Source: Brevundimonas sp. (GTDB taxonomy: Bacteria > Pseudomonadota > Alphaproteobacteria > Caulobacterales > Caulobacteraceae). Taken from it: 64,000 nucleotides of DNA. Positions 62,499-64,000 of this stretch are shown piece after piece. Every line of letters starts with the position of its first letter. Position 1 is the stretch's first letter. The notes under the pieces were generated by a model, which saw only the letters and a list, made by a program, of their open reading frames with translations, had not been told where the DNA came from and searched no databases. The DNA is taken from assembly GCF_029946145.1 (NCBI RefSeq), contig NZ_JAQSDY010000027.1, forward strand, positions 124,001 through 188,000. Reading direction: 5' to 3'. A program made the translations under genes and the position numbers.

Positions 62499-63962
62499 AT
62501 GAACCACTTCCGGCCCCTGCTGAGCGACGTCCGGCGGGCCCTTCGCGTGCCCGCCGACTGGCGCGAGCGGGCGAAGTTCCATGCCCCCGACGCCCTGGCC
62601 TGGCGGCTGCTGCTGCTGACCTTCCTCTTCACCGTGGTGGTGGAGATCCTGATCATCGTCCCCAGCGCCGCCAGCTTCCACGAGCGCTGGCTGCTGGACC
62701 GGCTGCAGTCGGCGGAACTGGCCTCAGTCGGGGTCGAGGCCCTGCCCTATTCCGCCGTCGAGGACGACGCCGCCGAGCAGTTGTTGGCCATCGGCGGGGT
62801 GCAGGCCGTGGTCGTCGGCGACCAGGGCGTGCGCCGGCTGCTGCTGCAGGCCCCGAACCTGCCGCGCACGCCCGATCTGATCGATCTGCGTCAGAGCCGG
62901 CCCGTGGCGCGCACCATGGACCCGTGGCGCACCCTGTTCGGCCACCCCGACCGGTCGATCCGGGTGCAGGCCCGGCCGCGCTACCGATCGGGCGACTTCA
63001 TCGAGATTCTGGCCCCGGCCCAGCCGCTGAAACAGGAGCTGCGGGCCTTCCTGCTGAACAGTCTGCTGATGTCGCTGCTGATCTCCCTGGTGGCGGGGGG
63101 ACTGCTGTACGGCGGTCTGGCCTTCCTGGTGCTGCAGCCCCTGCGGCGGGTGACCCGCTCCATCGAGCGTTTCGCCCTCGAGCCCGAGGCCGAAGGCGAT
63201 CCGCCGAGCGATCGGCACGACGAGATCGGCCGGGTCGAGCGCGAGCTGGCGCGGATGCAGGAGGAGGTGCGCGTCTCCCTGCGCTCCCGCGCCCGTCTGG
63301 TGGCGCTGGGGGAGGCTGTGGCCAAGATCAATCACGACCTGCGTAACATGCTGACCTCGGCCCAGCTGGCGTCGGAGCGGCTGGCAGACTCGCCCGATCC
63401 CGAGGTGGCGAGGGTCCTGCCCCGGCTGGAGCGCGCCCTGGGCCGCGCCGCCGCCCTGTCGCGCAATGTGCTGGAGTACGGCAAGAGCGAGGAACCGCCG
63501 CCCCAGCGGGTCCGCATCGCCCTGGCTCCGGCCATCGCCGCGGCGGCGGAGGACGCCGGCCTGACCGCCGAGGGGGTGCGTCTGACCAGGGCCATTCCCG
63601 CCCGCTTCGCCGTCCACGCCGATCCCGACCAGCTGCACCGCATCCTCGTCAATCTGATGCGCAACGCCCGTCAGGCCATCGAAGGCGACCCCACCCGGCG
63701 CACGGGCCGCAAGGGCGTGGTCCGGGTGACGGCGTCCGGGGACGACGGCGCCTGCGTCATCCGCGTCGCCGACGACGGTCCCGGCATTCCGCCGCGCCTG
63801 TCGGAAAGCCTGTTCGAACCCTTCGTCAGCGGCCGCGCCTCGGACGGAGCGGGTCTGGGCCTGGCCATTTCACGCGAACTGGCGGCCAGCCACGGCGGCG
63901 AGCTGACGCTGGTCGAAACAGGGCCGACCGGCACCACCTTCGAGCTGCGCCTCGCGCATTGA
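62499..63962 (+). CDS. HAMP-domain sensor histidine kinase
   Basis: 487 residues. TM1 at about 35-57, periplasmic sensor domain (58-185), TM2 at 186-212, HAMP 213-265, then a DHp helix with His279 in AVAKINHDLRNMLTSAQLAS and an HATPase with NLMRNARQAIEGD (N box), DDGPGIPP and GAGLGLAISREL. The acceptor context HDLRN resembles the NtrB/NtrY-type class. No response regulator gene is in the window (38 bases follow), so the partner may lie just downstream. Signal unknown. Confidence 0.93.
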   Translation: MNHFRPLLSDVRRALRVPADWRERAKFHAPDALAWRLLLLTFLFTVVVEILIIVPSAASFHERWLLDRLQSAELASVGVEALPYSAVEDDAAEQLLAIGGVQAVVVGDQGVRRLLLQAPNLPRTPDLIDLRQSRPVARTMDPWRTLFGHPDRSIRVQARPRYRSGDFIEILAPAQPLKQELRAFLLNSLLMSLLISLVAGGLLYGGLAFLVLQPLRRVTRSIERFALEPEAEGDPPSDRHDEIGRVERELARMQEEVRVSLRSRARLVALGEAVAKINHDLRNMLTSAQLASERLADSPDPEVARVLPRLERALGRAAALSRNVLEYGKSEEPPPQRVRIALAPAIAAAAEDAGLTAEGVRLTRAIPARFAVHADPDQLHRILVNLMRNARQAIEGDPTRRTGRKGVVRVTASGDDGACVIRVADDGPGIPPRLSESLFEPFVSGRASDGAGLGLAISRELAASHGGELTLVETGPTGTTFELRLAH

Positions 63963-64000
63963 GCCCCGGCGCGGCGCCAAATCGCGCGAACGGCGTTATG

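Overview
The window is about 64 kb of a high-GC, densely coding alphaproteobacterial chromosome, most likely Caulobacterales and probably Brevundimonas-like. Clues are the protein styles (DUF2794, DUF1134/EipA, PhaR, UDP-sulfoquinovose synthase, YeiH), GTG/TTG starts, GANTC sites upstream of an envelope gene, and inverted repeats with the core TCATCCCGGCGAAAGCCGGG. The genus is an inference. I see no insertion sequence, prophage, integrase, CRISPR array, rRNA or tRNA, so this is core chromosome with a few accessory touches.

Layout. 1-1.6 kb: end of odhB (2-oxoglutarate dehydrogenase E2), a VapBC toxin-antitoxin pair and a DUF2007 gene cut by an in-frame amber codon. 1.8-6.8 kb: class III CoA-transferase, DUF6356 protein, glutaryl-CoA dehydrogenase, HtrA-like protease, DUF2794. 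6.9-12 kb: Bax-inhibitor-1 protein, ThpR, a GNAT, SqdB-like sulfolipid enzyme, a YeeZ-like SDR, EipA-like lipoprotein. 12-21.5 kb (minus strand): pheS and pheT separated by two paralogous small genes, dodecin, rplT, rpmI, S9 peptidase, MFS transporter, infC. 21.5-29 kb: GT9 glycosyltransferase, hydrolase, small lipoprotein, galU, and the divergent glmS/glmM pair with a YeiH-type transporter. 29-32 kb: thiolase (PhaA type), hemolysin III, PhaR and a small downstream protein.

32.5-38 kb: a four-helix membrane protein, a divergent GT2/GT39 pair resembling ArnC/ArnT-type envelope glycosylation, HMG-CoA lyase and an acetyl-CoA hydrolase/transferase. 38-47.5 kb: a winged-helix regulator fused to a glycine-rich membrane domain, a divergent membrane protein, bifunctional PutA, GT4 glycosyltransferase, hybrid histidine kinase, a lone PstS-like lipoprotein and a glycine-rich lipoprotein. 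47.5-54 kb: a complete branched-chain 2-oxoacid dehydrogenase operon (E1a, E1b, E2 with two lipoyl domains, an unknown secreted protein, E3) with a divergent Lrp regulator. 54-58.5 kb: pirin, two alpha/beta hydrolases, a luciferase-like flavin oxidoreductase. 58.6-61.6 kb: rpmH-rnpA-yidC-engB. 61.7-64 kb: a TVP38/TMEM64 membrane protein and a HAMP histidine kinase.

Functional themes: amino-acid and acyl-CoA catabolism (bkd operon, HMG-CoA lyase, glutaryl-CoA dehydrogenase, thiolase, PutA); envelope and polar-lipid synthesis (GlmS, GlmM, GalU, SqdB, several glycosyltransferases, EipA, YidC); translation (PheST, IF-3, L20, L35, L34, RNase P protein). No clearly new defence or mobile system is visible. 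The most useful novelties are the paralogous pair inside pheST, the broken DUF2007 gene after VapBC, the unknown gene inside the bkd operon, the winged-helix/membrane fusion with its divergent partner, and a dispersed family of long inverted repeats.
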